A stretch of DNA of 64,000 nucleotides from Lactococcus protaetiae (GCF_006965445.1 NZ_CP041356.1:1798001-1862000), one strand, 5' to 3'; positions 37,906 to 49,581 are shown, numbered from the stretch's first letter. Made by a program: numbers and translations. Notes: generated by a model from the sequence alone, not told the origin.

Positions 37906-39156
37906 TCAGACTAATAATTCATACAGGCTCTCATTTCCGTGTAAATTAACGTAACGACTATCAAATTGTTCGATTCTCTCGATGAGTGAATCATAGTCGT
38001 CTGGGTGAGCGAGTAAAATACCAACAAGACAAGGCCCTTTTCCTTTATCTGCTCGTTTGATGTATTCAAAACGCGTGATATCATCGTTTGGTCCTAAAAT
38101 ATCACTTACAAAAGTACGCAAAGCACCAGGTCTTTGAGGAAAATTAATCACAAAATAATGTTTTAAACCTTCATAAACCAATGCTCTTTCTTCAATTTCT
38201 TGCATACGGCTAATATCGTTGTTTCCGCCACTGATAATGCAAACGACGTTTTTACCTTTTATCTCATCTTTAATCAATTCTAAAGCAGCGACAGATGTCG
38301 CTCCAGCAGGTTCTGCGACAATACCTAATTTAGAATAAAGCTCTAAAATCGTTTGTGAAATTAATCCTTCATCAACAGCAAGGAGTTGTTTTACTTTGTC
38401 TTTGATGGCGTCATAGGTTTTTTCACCAACGGTAGCAACGGCAATCCCATCAGCAAATTTATCAATGTGTTCCAAAGTTATTGGTCTTCCAGAGTTAAAA
38501 GCAGCTTTCATACTCATTGCTCCTTTTGCTTCTACACCAATTATCTCTACTTCTGGATGAACCTCATTAGCATATGTCGTAATCCCTGCAATTAATCCTC
38601 CTCCGCCAATCTGCACCAAAATTTTATCAAACTTAACCTTAAGCTCTTGAGCTTGAGAAAAAATTTCTAATGCCACCGTTCCTTGACCTGCAATAACATT
38701 TTCATCATTAAAAGGGTCAATGAAAGGTTTTTCTTGATTTTGAGAAAAAAGTTTTGCGGCTTTAGCAGATTCATCAAAAGTATCACCAATCAAGCGAATA
38801 TCAACATGATTTCCTCCAAAAAACTTGACCTGAGAAATTTTTTGATTAGGTGTTGTTACTGGCATAAAAATAATTGCGTCAATATTTAGTTGATTCGCAG
38901 CAAAGGCAACACCTTGTGCATGATTTCCTGCACTAGCGCATACTACACCTCGTGAACGTTGCTCGTCACTTAATTTACTGATTGAATAATAAGCACCTCG
39001 TAATTTAAAAGAACGTACTTTTTGTAAATTTTCTTCTTTTAGATAAATATTTGCTTGGTATTTATCGGATAAGTATGGGTCCAATTGTAGCGGAGTCTTG
39101 GTAACAATTGGTTTTAACACCTCATATGCAGATTCAACTTCTTTAGCACTTAACAT
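37906..39156 (-). CDS. ilvA: Threonine dehydratase, biosynthetic
   Basis: PLP enzyme that deaminates threonine to 2-oxobutanoate, the entry to isoleucine. The 416-residue product has the PLP lysine in RSFKLRGAYYS (about residue 52), the glycine-rich phosphate loop QIGGGGLIAG (about residue 180) and one C-terminal ACT-like regulatory domain (YFVINFPQRPGALRTF). Start at 39156 is set by GGAGGA with 9 bp spacing; the in-frame ATG 9 bp earlier touches the Shine-Dalgarno. A hairpin (GCGGTGCAT / ATGCGCCGC) lies in front and might reduce read-through from ilvC. Confidence 0.94.
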   Translation of the reverse strand: MLSAKEVESAYEVLKPIVTKTPLQLDPYLSDKYQANIYLKEENLQKVRSFKLRGAYYSISKLSDEQRSRGVVCASAGNHAQGVAFAANQLNIDAIIFMPVTTPNQKISQVKFFGGNHVDIRLIGDTFDESAKAAKLFSQNQEKPFIDPFNDENVIAGQGTVALEIFSQAQELKVKFDKILVQIGGGGLIAGITTYANEVHPEVEIIGVEAKGAMSMKAAFNSGRPITLEHIDKFADGIAVATVGEKTYDAIKDKVKQLLAVDEGLISQTILELYSKLGIVAEPAGATSVAALELIKDEIKGKNVVCIISGGNNDISRMQEIEERALVYEGLKHYFVINFPQRPGALRTFVSDILGPNDDITRFEYIKRADKGKGPCLVGILLAHPDDYDSLIERIEQFDSRYVNLHGNESLYELLV

Positions 39157-39257
39157 CTTTGTCATTCCTCCACAAAAGCGGCGCATAATGCACCGCTGGT
39201 TATTTCTTGTCTTTTATTAGCCGTTCTAGCATAGTTGAACTTTAAATCGGAACAAGA

Positions 39258-40301
<1,044 letters not shown>

Positions 40302-40394
40302 TCATACTTCGTCATATAAGGTCAACTCTATCTTTTGTTTAACAGCTTTTGAAATTTGAAAGCAGAGTTGCTTTTGTGACTTTATTTTATTTTT

Positions 40395-40412
40395 CTGTCA
40401 GTATACTGACAG
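40395..40412. repeat. CTGTCAG palindrome, N4 form
   Basis: CTGTCAG-TATA-CTGACAG between ilvN and ilvC; symmetry extends to 40392-40415. Confidence 0.9.
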
Positions 40413-40518
40413 AAATATTAGCTTAGCTAATATTTCCTTTATCTGATTGATTCAATGCTCGCGTTAGTCGCATTGAACTGACAGAAATTTTTAACTTTGA
40501 CAGAACTGTCAAAATGCT

Positions 40519-40995
40519 CTATCCTCTTTCAAAGCCTGCTGAACCTGTTCTTGCCATCCTTATAATACCGTAAGGAATCAAGATGTCTATTAAAGCATCA
40601 ATTTTATCCGAATCACCTGTGAGTTGAATTGTGACATTTTCACGATTCACATCAACAACATTAACTCGAAAAGGATCTATCATGGTGAAGATTTCAGCTC
40701 GTCTTTCGGGAGGAGCTGAAACTTTTATGAGGACTACTTCGCGTGCTACGTGTGGTAAATCAGTAATATCAGCAACTTCAATCACATCAATTAACCGATT
40801 GAGCTGTTTGATAATTTGCTCTATTTCTCCAAGTGAGTCTACTTCAACAACAAAAGTTGTATGTGTGAGTTCTTGATTTTCTGTAACACCAGCAGAAATA
40901 CTGATGATGTTGACCTGTCTGCGATTTAAAACCGCAGTAAATCGATTCAAAATTCCCGTCACATTATGAAGTCTGGCAATAATCATTCTACGCAT
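40519..40995 (-). CDS. ilvN: Acetolactate synthase small (regulatory) subunit
   Basis: Gives valine feedback control and full activity to IlvB. The 158-residue product has an N-terminal ACT domain (LHNVTGILNRFTAVLNRR, about residues 9-26) and a C-terminal regulatory domain. The start ATG at 40995 follows GAGGAGG at 6 bp and overlaps the ilvB stop by eight bases, so translation is coupled. Confidence 0.95.
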   Translation of the reverse strand: MRRMIIARLHNVTGILNRFTAVLNRRQVNIISISAGVTENQELTHTTFVVEVDSLGEIEQIIKQLNRLIDVIEVADITDLPHVAREVVLIKVSAPPERRAEIFTMIDPFRVNVVDVNRENVTIQLTGDSDKIDALIDILIPYGIIRMARTGSAGFERG

Positions 40996-42736
40996 GATTT
41001 ACCTCCTCTGAAGCTCCAGTGATTGCATCAGTTCCATCAGTGAAATACACTCCTAAAATTTCATCATTATGGGCTCCAGCAGGTACCATTGGTAGAACTT
41101 GCTCCGCTTGTGAAATATTAATTTCAATCAACATCGGCACATCTTCGGATAGAACCTTGAGTTCCTCAGACAAAGTTGTAGGATCCTCCAATTTTAAATG
41201 CTTGATTCCATAGGCTTCAGCAAGTAATTGAAAGTTAGGTTCTGCATCAAAAACAGACTGGCTTCGTCGTTCATCATAAAAGGACTCTTGCCATTGACGT
41301 ACCATTCCTAGCGAATGATTATTCACTAAGACAACTTTGATTGGGATATGATAACCATTGAGTAAGGCAAGTTCTTGATTCGTCATCTGAAAACCACCGT
41401 CGCCGACAAAAAGAATAACATTTTTTTCGGGATGTGCCAATTTTGCACCAATAGCAGCGGGAACACCAAATCCCATCGTTCCCATCCCACCTGATGTAAT
41501 CAGTTGACGTGGATTTTTATAGGGATAATACTGAGCAGCCCACATTTGATGCTGACCGACATCTGTCACAATGATTGCATCACCGTCAGTGTACTGACCA
41601 ATCCATTCAATCGCTTGTTGTGGACGTATGAAATCGTTAACTTTACCATAACTAAATGGCGCACGATGTTTATTTTCAAGAACATGTGCTGTCCATTCAT
41701 CAAAATCTGTGGCTACTCTGTCAGCACTGACAAGAATTTGTAGCGCCTCCTTCAAATCACTGACAATGGGGATCTGAGTTTTGACGATTTTTCCAAGCTC
41801 TGCTGGGTCAATATCAATATGTGCAACAACAGCATTTTCAGCAAAACGAGTAGGATTTGACACCAAACGGTCATCAAAACGCGAACCAAAATTAATGATA
41901 TAGTCTGCCTCGACCAACGCCATATTGGAGGCATAAGAACCATGCATTCCACCCATCCCTAATTGCAGAGGATTCTCAATCGGCACCGTTCCAAGTCCAA
42001 GTAAAGTCGACACCACAGGGATACGATATTTATCAATAAAAGCGCGTAATTCCTCTGTTGCCTCAGCATAATTTATCCCACCACCAGCAATGACAAGTGG
42101 TTTTTTACTGACAGAAAGTTGTGTCAGCAGTTTTGATAGCTGATTTTTGTCAGCGTGTTCTGTCGCATGATAATTTGGTAAATTAATTTTAGGATCGTTA
42201 ATTTCAGTGACTTCGATTGTTGAAACATCTTTTGGCAAATCAATCTCAACAGGCCCAGGACGACCTGTATGCGCTAAATAATAAGCCTCTGTTACAATTC
42301 TTGGAATATCAGCTGTATCTCGGATTTGGTAACTATACTTAGTAATTGGTGCAGTGATACCAACGGTATCAGCCTCTTGAAAGGCGTCTTTACCAATTGA
42401 AGCACGTCCCACCTGACCTGTAAAAACAAGTAGTGGCACTGAATCCAAGTAGGCATCCGCAATACCAGTCACAGTATTTGTTGCACCAGGACCACTCGTT
42501 ACGACCACAACACCAACCTTTCCAGAAGATTTAGCATAACCCTCTGCCTCATGAACGGCACCTTGCTCATGGCGAGCCAGAATATGCTGGATGCCCTCAA
42601 AGCCATGAATTGCATCATATAAAGGAAGCATTGCACCACCAGGATATCCAAATATGATATCTACTCCAAGGTCTTTTAGAGTTTCAAGGACTAATTGAGA
42701 GCCAGATTTAGCAGTTTTTAACTTTATTTTTTTCAT
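40988..42736 (-). CDS. ilvB: Acetolactate synthase large (catalytic) subunit, anabolic
   Basis: TPP-dependent synthesis of acetolactate/acetohydroxybutyrate. The 582-residue product shows the catalytic glutamate region LARHEQGAVHEAEGYA (about residue 53), ATNTVTGIADAYLDSVP, and the TPP motif VGDGGFQMTNQELALLN (about residue 443). It differs from the catabolic AlsS at 57508. The ribosome-binding site AAGGA lies directly at the edge of the 42749-42930 mosaic repeat. Contains a CTGTCAG-family site read in another frame (41718-41732). Confidence 0.96.
   Translation of the reverse strand: MKKIKLKTAKSGSQLVLETLKDLGVDIIFGYPGGAMLPLYDAIHGFEGIQHILARHEQGAVHEAEGYAKSSGKVGVVVVTSGPGATNTVTGIADAYLDSVPLLVFTGQVGRASIGKDAFQEADTVGITAPITKYSYQIRDTADIPRIVTEAYYLAHTGRPGPVEIDLPKDVSTIEVTEINDPKINLPNYHATEHADKNQLSKLLTQLSVSKKPLVIAGGGINYAEATEELRAFIDKYRIPVVSTLLGLGTVPIENPLQLGMGGMHGSYASNMALVEADYIINFGSRFDDRLVSNPTRFAENAVVAHIDIDPAELGKIVKTQIPIVSDLKEALQILVSADRVATDFDEWTAHVLENKHRAPFSYGKVNDFIRPQQAIEWIGQYTDGDAIIVTDVGQHQMWAAQYYPYKNPRQLITSGGMGTMGFGVPAAIGAKLAHPEKNVILFVGDGGFQMTNQELALLNGYHIPIKVVLVNNHSLGMVRQWQESFYDERRSQSVFDAEPNFQLLAEAYGIKHLKLEDPTTLSEELKVLSEDVPMLIEINISQAEQVLPMVPAGAHNDEILGVYFTDGTDAITGASEEVNHA
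41585..41598. repeat. Short CTGTCAG-family palindrome inside ilvB, N4 form
   Basis: GTCAG-TGTA-CTGAC, arms only 5 bases; encodes part of GQYTDG. The only coding N4-type site found. Confidence 0.6.
41718..41732. repeat. CTGTCAG-family palindrome inside ilvB, N2 form, other frame
   Basis: CTGTCAG-CA-CTGACA; on the coding strand it is read as V-S-A-D, unlike the LSxLTE frame of the other genes. Confidence 0.8.
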
Positions 42737-42748
42737 TCAATCCTTCCT

Positions 42749-42930
42749 AATGAAGTCAAGACTTATTCAGTGGGAGTTTCGTAAAACATTTGTCCATTTT
42801 CTCTAGTCGCTGAAGCGACTGATAAAAGGGCAACTCGCCGCTGAATTTAGTCGGACGAAATTCAAAGCTTAGTGCTGCTTTATCTCCGACCTAAGAGGTC
42901 GGAGTATTAGCACGCACTTGTTTTGATAAA
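42749..42930. repeat. Mosaic intergenic repeat element (short version)
   Basis: First 90 bases match 37629 onwards almost exactly; then the middle section (CTCATATC block and GGCGCT block) is missing and the sequence resumes at GTCGGACGAAATTCAAAGC. Looks like an internal deletion of the longer form. Contains the hairpin TCCGACCT / AGGTCGGA. Lies between ilvD and ilvB. Confidence 0.85.
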
Positions 42931-42976
42931 CTAATTGTAGCTCAGATTAATAATATCACTGGTCTGAACTGTATTT

Positions 42977-44689
42977 TCATAAATCCGTCACACAGCCCTC
43001 ACTAGCAGGTCGTGTCAGTTTTGCAAATTTTGCGAGTACACCGCGTCTTGCTTTGGGTAATGGACGCACGTATGCTGCGCGGCGTCGTGCGATTTCCTCA
43101 TCATCCACTTTCAATGTGATTGTGTTGTGAGTAGCATCAATTTCGATGATATCATCGTCTTCGACTAAACCAATCAATCCACCTTCAACGGCTTCAGGAA
43201 CGATGTGTCCAACGACAAATCCGTGTGTTCCACCAGAGAAGCGTCCGTCAGTAATGAGCGCGCAAGATTTACCTAAACCAGCTCCTATCAGCGCTGACGT
43301 TGGTTTGAGCATTTCAGGCATTCCTGGCCCACCGACAGGACCAATATTGCGAATGACCGCAACATCGCCTGCGTGCAACCGTCCAGACTCAATCCCGTCA
43401 ATGAAATGTTGCTCACCATCAAAGACACGTGCCGTTCCTTTGAAAAACTCGCCTTCTTTACCAGAAATTTTCGCGACAGAACCGCCTTCGGCGAGGTTGC
43501 CATATAAAATTTGCAAATGTCCTGTTGCTTTGATTGGGTCAGAGAGCGGGTGCATGATATCTTGATTTTCAAAGTCCAAATCAAGCGCATTTTCTACATT
43601 TTCAGCTAAAGTTTTACCTGTAACTGTCAAACACTCTCCGTGAAGTTTACCTTCTTTGAGCAAATATTTGAGAACGGCAGGCACACCACCAATCTTGTGC
43701 AAGTCTTCCATCATGTATTTTCCACTTGGCTTAAAATCACCAAGAACAGGGGTCACATCCGAAATTCTCTGGAAATCGTCTTGCGTAATTTCAACACCGA
43801 TTGCATTTGCCATTGCAATGATATGCAGTACCGCATTAGTCGAGCCACCAAGCACCATGACAATCGTAATCGCGTTTTCAAAGGCTTCTTTAGTCATGAT
43901 ATCGCTTGGTTTAATATCTTTTTCAAGCAAATTTTTGATGGCCGCACCGATTTCATCACACTCTTCTTGTTTCTCTGGGCTGATTGCGGGATTTGATGCA
44001 GAATATGGCAAGCTCATGCCGAGTGTCTCAATCGCTGATGCCAATGTATTTGCCGTGTACATTCCACCGCAAGCTCCGGCTCCCGGAATTGCATTTTTGA
44101 TACAGCCATGATAGTCTTCCTCAGAGATATTGCCTGTAATTTTTTGTCCCAAAGCTTCAAAAGCTGAAACAATGTTTAGCTTTTCGCCTTTGTATTCACC
44201 GTGTTCTATCGTTCCACCGTAAACCATGATCGATGGACGGTTAAGCCGTGCCATGCCAATAATCGAACCTGGCATATTTTTGTCACAGCCTGGTACAGCA
44301 ATAATCGCATCATAGTATTCAGCACCAGCATTGGTCTCAATACTGTCAGCGATGACTTCACGACTGACGAGGCTGTATCTCATTCCGAGTTTACCATTGG
44401 CAATCCCGTCAGAGACACCGATTGTATGAAATTGCAAACCGATTAGTCCCTCTGTTTGATTGACAGAGGCTTTGATTTTCCCGCCCAGTGTGCCAAGGTG
44501 CATGTTACAAGGATTTCCGTCCCAATCCATGCTGACAATGCCGACTTGAGCTTTCTTGAAATCTTCGTCTTTAAAACCGATACCGTAGTACATGGCTTGA
44601 GTTGCTGGTTGAGTAGGATCTTGGGTTAGTGTTTTTGAGTATTTGTTGAGTTCGATAGTCTCTGTTTTACCATTGTATTTGAATTCCAC
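42977..44689 (-). CDS. ilvD: Dihydroxy-acid dehydratase
   Basis: Fe-S dehydratase of valine/isoleucine synthesis. The 570-residue product has [11 protein letters not shown] and [14 protein letters not shown], which carry the cluster cysteines, and C-terminal [18 protein letters not shown]. The start is GTG at 44689, with AAGAAGGTAG upstream. It has its own probable promoter, so it need not depend on read-through from leu genes across the mosaic repeat. Confidence 0.95.
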   Translation of the reverse strand: MEFKYNGKTETIELNKYSKTLTQDPTQPATQAMYYGIGFKDEDFKKAQVGIVSMDWDGNPCNMHLGTLGGKIKASVNQTEGLIGLQFHTIGVSDGIANGKLGMRYSLVSREVIADSIETNAGAEYYDAIIAVPGCDKNMPGSIIGMARLNRPSIMVYGGTIEHGEYKGEKLNIVSAFEALGQKITGNISEEDYHGCIKNAIPGAGACGGMYTANTLASAIETLGMSLPYSASNPAISPEKQEECDEIGAAIKNLLEKDIKPSDIMTKEAFENAITIVMVLGGSTNAVLHIIAMANAIGVEITQDDFQRISDVTPVLGDFKPSGKYMMEDLHKIGGVPAVLKYLLKEGKLHGECLTVTGKTLAENVENALDLDFENQDIMHPLSDPIKATGHLQILYGNLAEGGSVAKISGKEGEFFKGTARVFDGEQHFIDGIESGRLHAGDVAVIRNIGPVGGPGMPEMLKPTSALIGAGLGKSCALITDGRFSGGTHGFVVGHIVPEAVEGGLIGLVEDDDIIEIDATHNTITLKVDDEEIARRRAAYVRPLPKARRGVLAKFAKLTRPASEGCVTDL

Positions 44690-44725
44690 TGATTATCTAC
44701 CTTCTTAGAAATTTTTAATAGAGCT

Positions 44726-44754
44726 ATTTTATCATTAAAATATAGAAAATTCAA
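44726..44754 (-). promoter_or_regulatory. ilvD promoter
   Basis: Minus strand: TTGAAT, 17-bp spacer, TAAAAT with TGA in front. About 37 bp to the GTG start. Confidence 0.6.
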
Positions 44755-44756
44755 TA

Positions 44757-44771
44757 ATTTATCAGAAAATT
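44757..44771. promoter_or_regulatory. Probable CodY box upstream of ilvD
   Basis: ATTTATCAGAAAATT matches 13 of 15 positions of the CodY consensus AATTTTCWGAAAATT and lies just upstream of the -35. CodY represses ilv genes in Lactococcus when branched-chain amino acids are plentiful (known of the family). Confidence 0.55.
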
Positions 44772-44794
44772 CGATATAATACATAAAATAAAAT

Positions 44795-45172
44795 TTTATC
44801 GAAGCAAGTGCGTGCTATCTCCGCCCTTTGGGCTACGCTGTCGATGCTCGCTAAGGCGCTGAAGCGCCTAGTCGCAATCGCAACACCCTACCTAGGTGTA
44901 ACAACTAGCATATCCGTAAGTTGCTAAAGCAACAACGGCTATCCTATCTTAGGTAGGGGATGAAGCAGCACTAACTTTGAATTTCGTCCGACTGCCATAG
45001 GGCGTTGGCGCTTTTAGCGCCTAGGATTCTTGGACAAGGTGACCTCATATCGAAGATGTGAGGTTGTACCTTAAATTCAGTGGGGAGTTGCCCTTTTATC
45101 AGTCGCTTCAGCGACTAGAGAAAAGGGACAAATGTTTTACGAAACTCCCACTGAATAAGTCTTGACTTTATT
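44795..45172. repeat. Large mosaic intergenic repeat element, inverted
   Basis: Starts TTTATCGAAGCAAGTGCGTG and ends AATAAGTCTTGACTTTATT. From about 44975 on it is nearly the reverse complement of 37629-37840. It shares the ACAACTAGCATATCCGTAAG block with the element near 24.4 kb. Its last bases overlap the stop codon of the ABC ATPase gene. Confidence 0.85.
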
Positions 45173-45980
45173 ATTCGCTATTTATCTTAAAATTATAGTT
45201 TGTTGGCTTAGGAATAACAAAATATTTATGATGAATCTGGTGAATTTCTATATTTTCTTGATAAAAATCTGAGAGTATCTTTTCGTTGAGCAAGTCTTTT
45301 TTCACTCCAGCTTGAATAACCTGCCCTTCTCTTAGGAGAAGCAAATGGGTAAAATCTTCGCTAATCTCATCAGGATGGTGGGTGATATAAATCATTGTTG
45401 GAGACTTGTCTAAATTTTTTATTTGATGAAGTTGAAGTTGTAATTTCTCTTTAGCGAACAGGTCTAATCCATTCGTCGCTTCATCTAAAATTAAAATTTC
45501 AGGGTTTAAAATCAAACTTCTGGCGATCAATAACAACTGCTTTTCACCTTGGGAAAGCGTTCCGTAAGTGCGACCAATAAGATGTTCTGCACCAATTGAT
45601 TTGAGTAAATCGCGCCCCTCATCTAGCTCCTGATTGGTATAAGGTTTATACAGCATACTAGAGTTAAATTTCCCTGTATAAACTAAGTTCTCTGCTTTTA
45701 TTGTTGAGCTAAATCGCTCTGCAATAAAAGAACCAACAACACTGACTCGTTTTCTAAGACGTGGGATTTCATCGACACCAAACTTGATACCCAATACAGA
45801 AATATCACCCGATGTTTTCCATTCTTCAGCTAAAATGAGCTTGAGTAAACTTGATTTCCCTGAGCCATTTAAACCCAGTATTGACCAATTCTCGCCTTGA
45901 TTGACCTGCCAGTTGATATTTCTTAGAATTTGCTTTTTTCCACGAACGAGATTAACGTTCTTGAAGTTAATAATTGTCAT
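45171..45980 (-). CDS. ABC transporter ATP-binding protein within the leu-ilv locus
   Basis: A 269-residue ATPase of the ModF/COG1119 type. Walker A LGLNGSGKSS (about residues 37-46), signature LSQGEKQLLLIARSLI (about 143), Walker B ILILDEATNGLD (about 165) and the switch histidine in ITHH. No permease gene lies nearby. An ATPase gene between leuD and ilvD is a known feature of the lactococcal locus; its role is unclear. The stop TAA is formed with the end of a mosaic repeat, so the last residues may have been altered by it. Confidence 0.88.
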   Translation of the reverse strand: MTIINFKNVNLVRGKKQILRNINWQVNQGENWSILGLNGSGKSSLLKLILAEEWKTSGDISVLGIKFGVDEIPRLRKRVSVVGSFIAERFSSTIKAENLVYTGKFNSSMLYKPYTNQELDEGRDLLKSIGAEHLIGRTYGTLSQGEKQLLLIARSLILNPEILILDEATNGLDLFAKEKLQLQLHQIKNLDKSPTMIYITHHPDEISEDFTHLLLLREGQVIQAGVKKDLLNEKILSDFYQENIEIHQIHHKYFVIPKPTNYNFKINSE

Positions 45981-45991
45981 ATAAACTCCGC

Positions 45992-46124
45992 TTTATCGAA
46001 GCAAGTGAGTGCTATCTCCACCTTGTGGTTCCGCTGTCCGTTTGCTTAGCTGCTAAAGCGGCAAGAGCAAAAGGCAAAGCGCCTAGTCGGAATAGCAAGC
46101 TTCGAATTTAGTCTTGATTTCATT
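45992..46124. repeat. Mosaic intergenic repeat element (short), touching leuD
   Basis: Starts TTTATCGAAGCAAGTGAGTG and ends TTTAGTCTTGATTTCATT; the terminal bases supply the leuD stop codon. Confidence 0.75.
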
Positions 46125-46695
46125 TATGCTGTTGTTCGTATTGTTGAATCTCTTTCTCATACTGCAGTGTAATTCCAATATCATCTAATCCATTGATGAG
46201 TTTGTCTTTCCAAATCGGATCAATATCAAAATGAAATTCTCCAACGCTTGTCTGAATGAATTGATGAGGCAAATCAATACTAATTTGCTCTTGACTGGAA
46301 AGTCCTGCAAGTTGTTCTAAGACATTTCTTGGTTGTGTAATCGGTAAGAGTCCATTTTTCAAGCTATTATTATAAAAAATATCAGAATAAGAGCCTGCGA
46401 TAATTGCTCTAAAACCATAATCTGATAAAGCCCATGCAGCGTGTTCACGACTTGAACCCGAACCAAAATTATCGCCTGAGATGAGAAGGCTTGCTGTTTG
46501 GTATTCTGGATAATTCAGGATAAAGTCAGGATTTTCATCATAGTCTTTTTGATATCGCCATTCGTAAAATAAATTTTTACCAAAACCTTTTTTATCAATT
46601 GATTTTAAAAATTGCTTTGGAATGATTTGGTCTGTGTCTATATTATCATTCATCAAAGGGACAGTTGTTCCCTTATAGACAGTAAATTTTTCCAT
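46120..46695 (-). CDS. leuD: 3-isopropylmalate dehydratase small subunit
   Basis: Works with LeuC in the leucine pathway. The 191-residue product has [16 protein letters not shown] near the N-terminus and [17 protein letters not shown] near residue 67. The start at 46695 follows AAAGAAAGAAG. The stop TGA lies in the terminal bases of a mosaic repeat (45992-46124). Confidence 0.94.
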   Translation of the reverse strand: MEKFTVYKGTTVPLMNDNIDTDQIIPKQFLKSIDKKGFGKNLFYEWRYQKDYDENPDFILNYPEYQTASLLISGDNFGSGSSREHAAWALSDYGFRAIIAGSYSDIFYNNSLKNGLLPITQPRNVLEQLAGLSSQEQISIDLPHQFIQTSVGEFHFDIDPIWKDKLINGLDDIGITLQYEKEIQQYEQQHK

Positions 46696-46764
46696 TTTTT
46701 CTTCTTTCTTTGTTTTGAAGCTTGCTGACAACTCTGTCAGTTCAATATGACTAGCCTGATACTT

Positions 46765-46782
46765 CTGTCAGTATACTGACAG
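46765..46782. repeat. CTGTCAG palindrome, N4 form
   Basis: CTGTCAG-TATA-CTGACAG upstream of leuD. Confidence 0.9.
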
Positions 46783-46799
46783 AAGTTTATTCCTATAAC

Positions 46800-46942
46800 C
46801 AAGCAAGTGCGTGCTACCTTCGCCTCTACGGTGCTACGTGCTTCGCACGCCGTTCTGCGAACGGTCCATGCAACTTCGTTGCTCCGCTGTCCGTTTGCTT
46901 AGCTGCTAAAGCAGTAAGAGCAAAAGGCAAAGCATCTAGTCG
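46800..46942. repeat. Mosaic intergenic repeat element (partial)
   Basis: Carries AAGCAAGTGCGTGCTA, the GCTACGTGCTTCGCACGCCG module (reverse of copies at 15.0, 26.8 and 60.9 kb) and GCTTAGCTGCTAAAGCAG. Lies between leuC and leuD. Confidence 0.75.
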
Positions 46943-46944
46943 AA

Positions 46945-48327
46945 TTAGTCAGTAACTAGATTTCTTACATCAACGAATTTTCCAGCAATTGCTGCTGCTG
47001 CTGCCATCGCTGGGCTACATAGATGAGTACGCGCATTATGCCCTTGGCGTCCTTCAAAATTACGGTTGCTAGTTGATGCGCAATGAACATACTCAGGGAT
47101 TTGGTCAGGATTCATACCAAGACAAGCCGAGCAACCAGGTTCACGCCATTCAAAACCAGCTTCTATGAAAATCTTATCCAGACCTTCTGTTTCTGCAGCA
47201 GTTTTGACAGGACGACTGCCAGGAACAACGATTGCTGTCAGTCCGTCAGCAACGTGTTTTCCTTTGACAAACTTGGCAGCTTCTTGTAAATCACCAAGTC
47301 TAGCATTAGTACAACTTCCGATGAATACATAACCTAATTCAATATCAGAGGCGACTTGTCCTGGTTTCAAATCCATATAATTATAGGCTCTTTCGTAATT
47401 GATATTATCTTTAATCTCTGGGAAAGTTTCACCAAATTCTAGCCCCATTCCTGGATTTGTTCCCCAAGTCACCATGGGTTTCAGTTGGTTCACATCAAGT
47501 GTTAAAACTTTGTCATAAGTGGCATCAGGGTCACTGACAAGATTTTTCCAGTTACTGACAGCTTTGTCAAAGTCTTTTGGCGCATAGTCACGTCCTTTGA
47601 CATAGTCATAAGTTTTTTCATCAGGATTCATTAGACCGATTTTTGCACCAAATTCGATAGACATATTACAAATTGTCATCCTTTCTTCCATGCTTAAGTC
47701 ATCAACCGCTTCACCAGTATACTCAACAGCGTAACCCACACCTGCATCAACCCCGTATTTCGCAATCAAAGCAAGGATAAAGTCTTTACTATAGACCCCT
47801 TTTTGTGGATGACCTATAAACTCAATTTTCATTCGCTTCGGTTTGACCTGCCAAAGCGTTTGAGTTGCAAGCACGTGCTCTACTTCACTTGTCCCTATCC
47901 CAAAAGCAATGGCACCAAAAGCTCCATTTGTCGCAGTATGGCTGTCGCCACAGACAATCGTTTTTCCTGGTTGCGTACGTCCTGACTCTGGAGCAACCAT
48001 ATGGACAATTCCTTGTCCCTTGCCACCATGTGTTTCCGCAGGAACACCAAATTCTTTGACATTTTTAGTAAAAGTATCAATCTGCTTTTTAGAAATCAAA
48101 TCCTGAATATTAAAAATATCTTTTGTTGGTACATTATGGTCAAGAGTTCCATAAGTCAAGTCAACACGGCGAACGCGACGGCCTGCATCCCGCAGACCTT
48201 GGAAAGCCTGCGGACTCGTTACCTCATGAATCACATGAAGGTCAATATAAAGCAATTGAGGTTCACCTTCATTTCCCGCTACGACATGCTGTTCCCAAAG
48301 CTTGTCAAATATTGTTTTTGCTGTCAT
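46945..48327 (-). CDS. leuC: 3-isopropylmalate dehydratase large subunit
   Basis: Aconitase-family Fe-S enzyme. The 460-residue product shows the cluster cysteines in [13 protein letters not shown] (about residue 340) and [14 protein letters not shown] (about residues 400), and the [15 protein letters not shown] segment near 105. AAGGAGAG lies upstream of the ATG. Several unpaired CTGACAG-like half-sites occur in the coding sequence. Confidence 0.95.
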   Translation of the reverse strand: MTAKTIFDKLWEQHVVAGNEGEPQLLYIDLHVIHEVTSPQAFQGLRDAGRRVRRVDLTYGTLDHNVPTKDIFNIQDLISKKQIDTFTKNVKEFGVPAETHGGKGQGIVHMVAPESGRTQPGKTIVCGDSHTATNGAFGAIAFGIGTSEVEHVLATQTLWQVKPKRMKIEFIGHPQKGVYSKDFILALIAKYGVDAGVGYAVEYTGEAVDDLSMEERMTICNMSIEFGAKIGLMNPDEKTYDYVKGRDYAPKDFDKAVSNWKNLVSDPDATYDKVLTLDVNQLKPMVTWGTNPGMGLEFGETFPEIKDNINYERAYNYMDLKPGQVASDIELGYVFIGSCTNARLGDLQEAAKFVKGKHVADGLTAIVVPGSRPVKTAAETEGLDKIFIEAGFEWREPGCSACLGMNPDQIPEYVHCASTSNRNFEGRQGHNARTHLCSPAMAAAAAIAGKFVDVRNLVTD

Positions 48328-48362
48328 TTTTCTCTCCTTATATCAAAAATTGTTCCATCAGC

Positions 48363-48383
48363 ACTGACAGAAATTCTGTCAGT
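48363..48383. repeat. CTGTCAG family, reversed-order pair
   Basis: ACTGACAGAA directly followed by the complementary arm, giving a near-continuous 21-bp palindrome between leuB and leuC. Confidence 0.75.
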
Positions 48384-48465
48384 TCAGTGCGACTAATGTG
48401 AGCATTAAATCGGCGGAATAAATCAAATCTGAGCCTAGCTGATATTTCTGTCAGTATCTTTTATA

Positions 48466-48487
48466 CTTTGTCAGCACTGACAAAGTA
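48466..48487. repeat. CTGTCAG-family palindrome, N2 form, intergenic
   Basis: Core TTTGTCAG-CA-CTGACAAA downstream of leuB. Confidence 0.8.
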
Positions 48488-48528
48488 TTGTAAATCAAAA
48501 TTTGCATCCAAATGGTTTTCGTTATACA

Positions 48529-49559
48529 TTACAAACGGTCTATGATTGCCGTTGTCATTTTATCAGTAGTAGCGCTACCGCCTAAATCATTTGTCAAAAT
48601 GCCATCAGTAAAAGTTTGTGTCACGGCATTTTCAATCATTGCGGCACCAACTTCTTCTCCAAAAGATTCTCGCAACATCATGGCCACAGATAAAATCATA
48701 CTGACAGGATTTGCAATCCCTCGCCCTGCAATATCTGGTGCTGAACCATGAATAGGCTCATAAAGTGCAAGACCATTAACACTATGCGAACTCGAAGGCA
48801 TCACCCCCAAAGTTCCCGCCAAACTACTTGCTTCATCACTCAAAATATCACCAAAAAGATTTTCTGTCACAATCACATCAAATTTTTGAGGATGAGTAAT
48901 CAAAAACATCGCACAACTATCAACAAGCTGATGCTCCAAAGTAACATCTGGATATTCAGTCGAAACCTCATCAGCAATGCGCCGCCAAAGTTTACTTGTG
49001 GCAAGGACATTTTGCTTGTCTACTGAAGTCACCAACTTGCGCGGCCGTGTGCGTGCCACCTCAAAAGCAAAACGCATAATCCTCCTAATTTCCTCCGCAG
49101 TATAATCATTAATATCACGCGCCCATTCCATCTCAAGCATGTGTTCGCCAAAGTAAACCCCGCCCGTAAGCTCACGAATAACCACAAAATCCACATCCTT
49201 TACATTTCTGATTGGAGATAATTTCGCTAAAGCTGGATAAATTTTCAAAGGACGCACATTTGCATAAAGTCCCAATGCCTTACGCAATGCCAGCAAACCT
49301 TGTTCAGGTCTGATTTCTTTATTGTTATATTGAGGTGCTCCAATTGCAGCAAGTAAGACAGCATCCGCGCTTTTGCTCGCCTCTAGAGTATCCTCAGGTA
49401 ATGGAAGCCCATATTTATCAATTGCCACACCCCAAAATCTTTTTCCTCAATCTCATAATTAAAATTAATTTTATCTGCCACATGAGTGAGAACTCTTAAA
49501 CCCGCCTTCATGATTTCTGGGCCAATCCCATCACCTGATAATGTAACAATTTTTTTCAT
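48529..49559 (-). pseudogene. leuB: 3-isopropylmalate dehydrogenase, one frameshift
   Basis: NAD-dependent oxidative decarboxylation in leucine synthesis. The N-terminal part MKKIVTLSGDGIGPEIM runs to about residue 38 and then reads out of frame; the rest (AIDKYGLPLPEDTL ... NLFGDILSDEASSLAGTLG) is in another frame. Adding one base to the CCCC (plus strand) at 49430-49433 restores EEKDFGGVAIDKYG. Repaired length is about 343 residues, normal for LeuB. As written the gene is inactive and leucine synthesis is blocked; a base-calling error is the alternative. GGGAGAAAAG precedes the ATG. Confidence 0.87.
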
Positions 49560-49581
49560 TATCTTTTCTCCCTCATCTTTT

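Noticed and set aside
44795-45172. Tandem or CRISPR-like array in the mosaic repeats
   Set aside because: Modules are of unequal length, not regularly spaced and contain no unique spacers of constant size.
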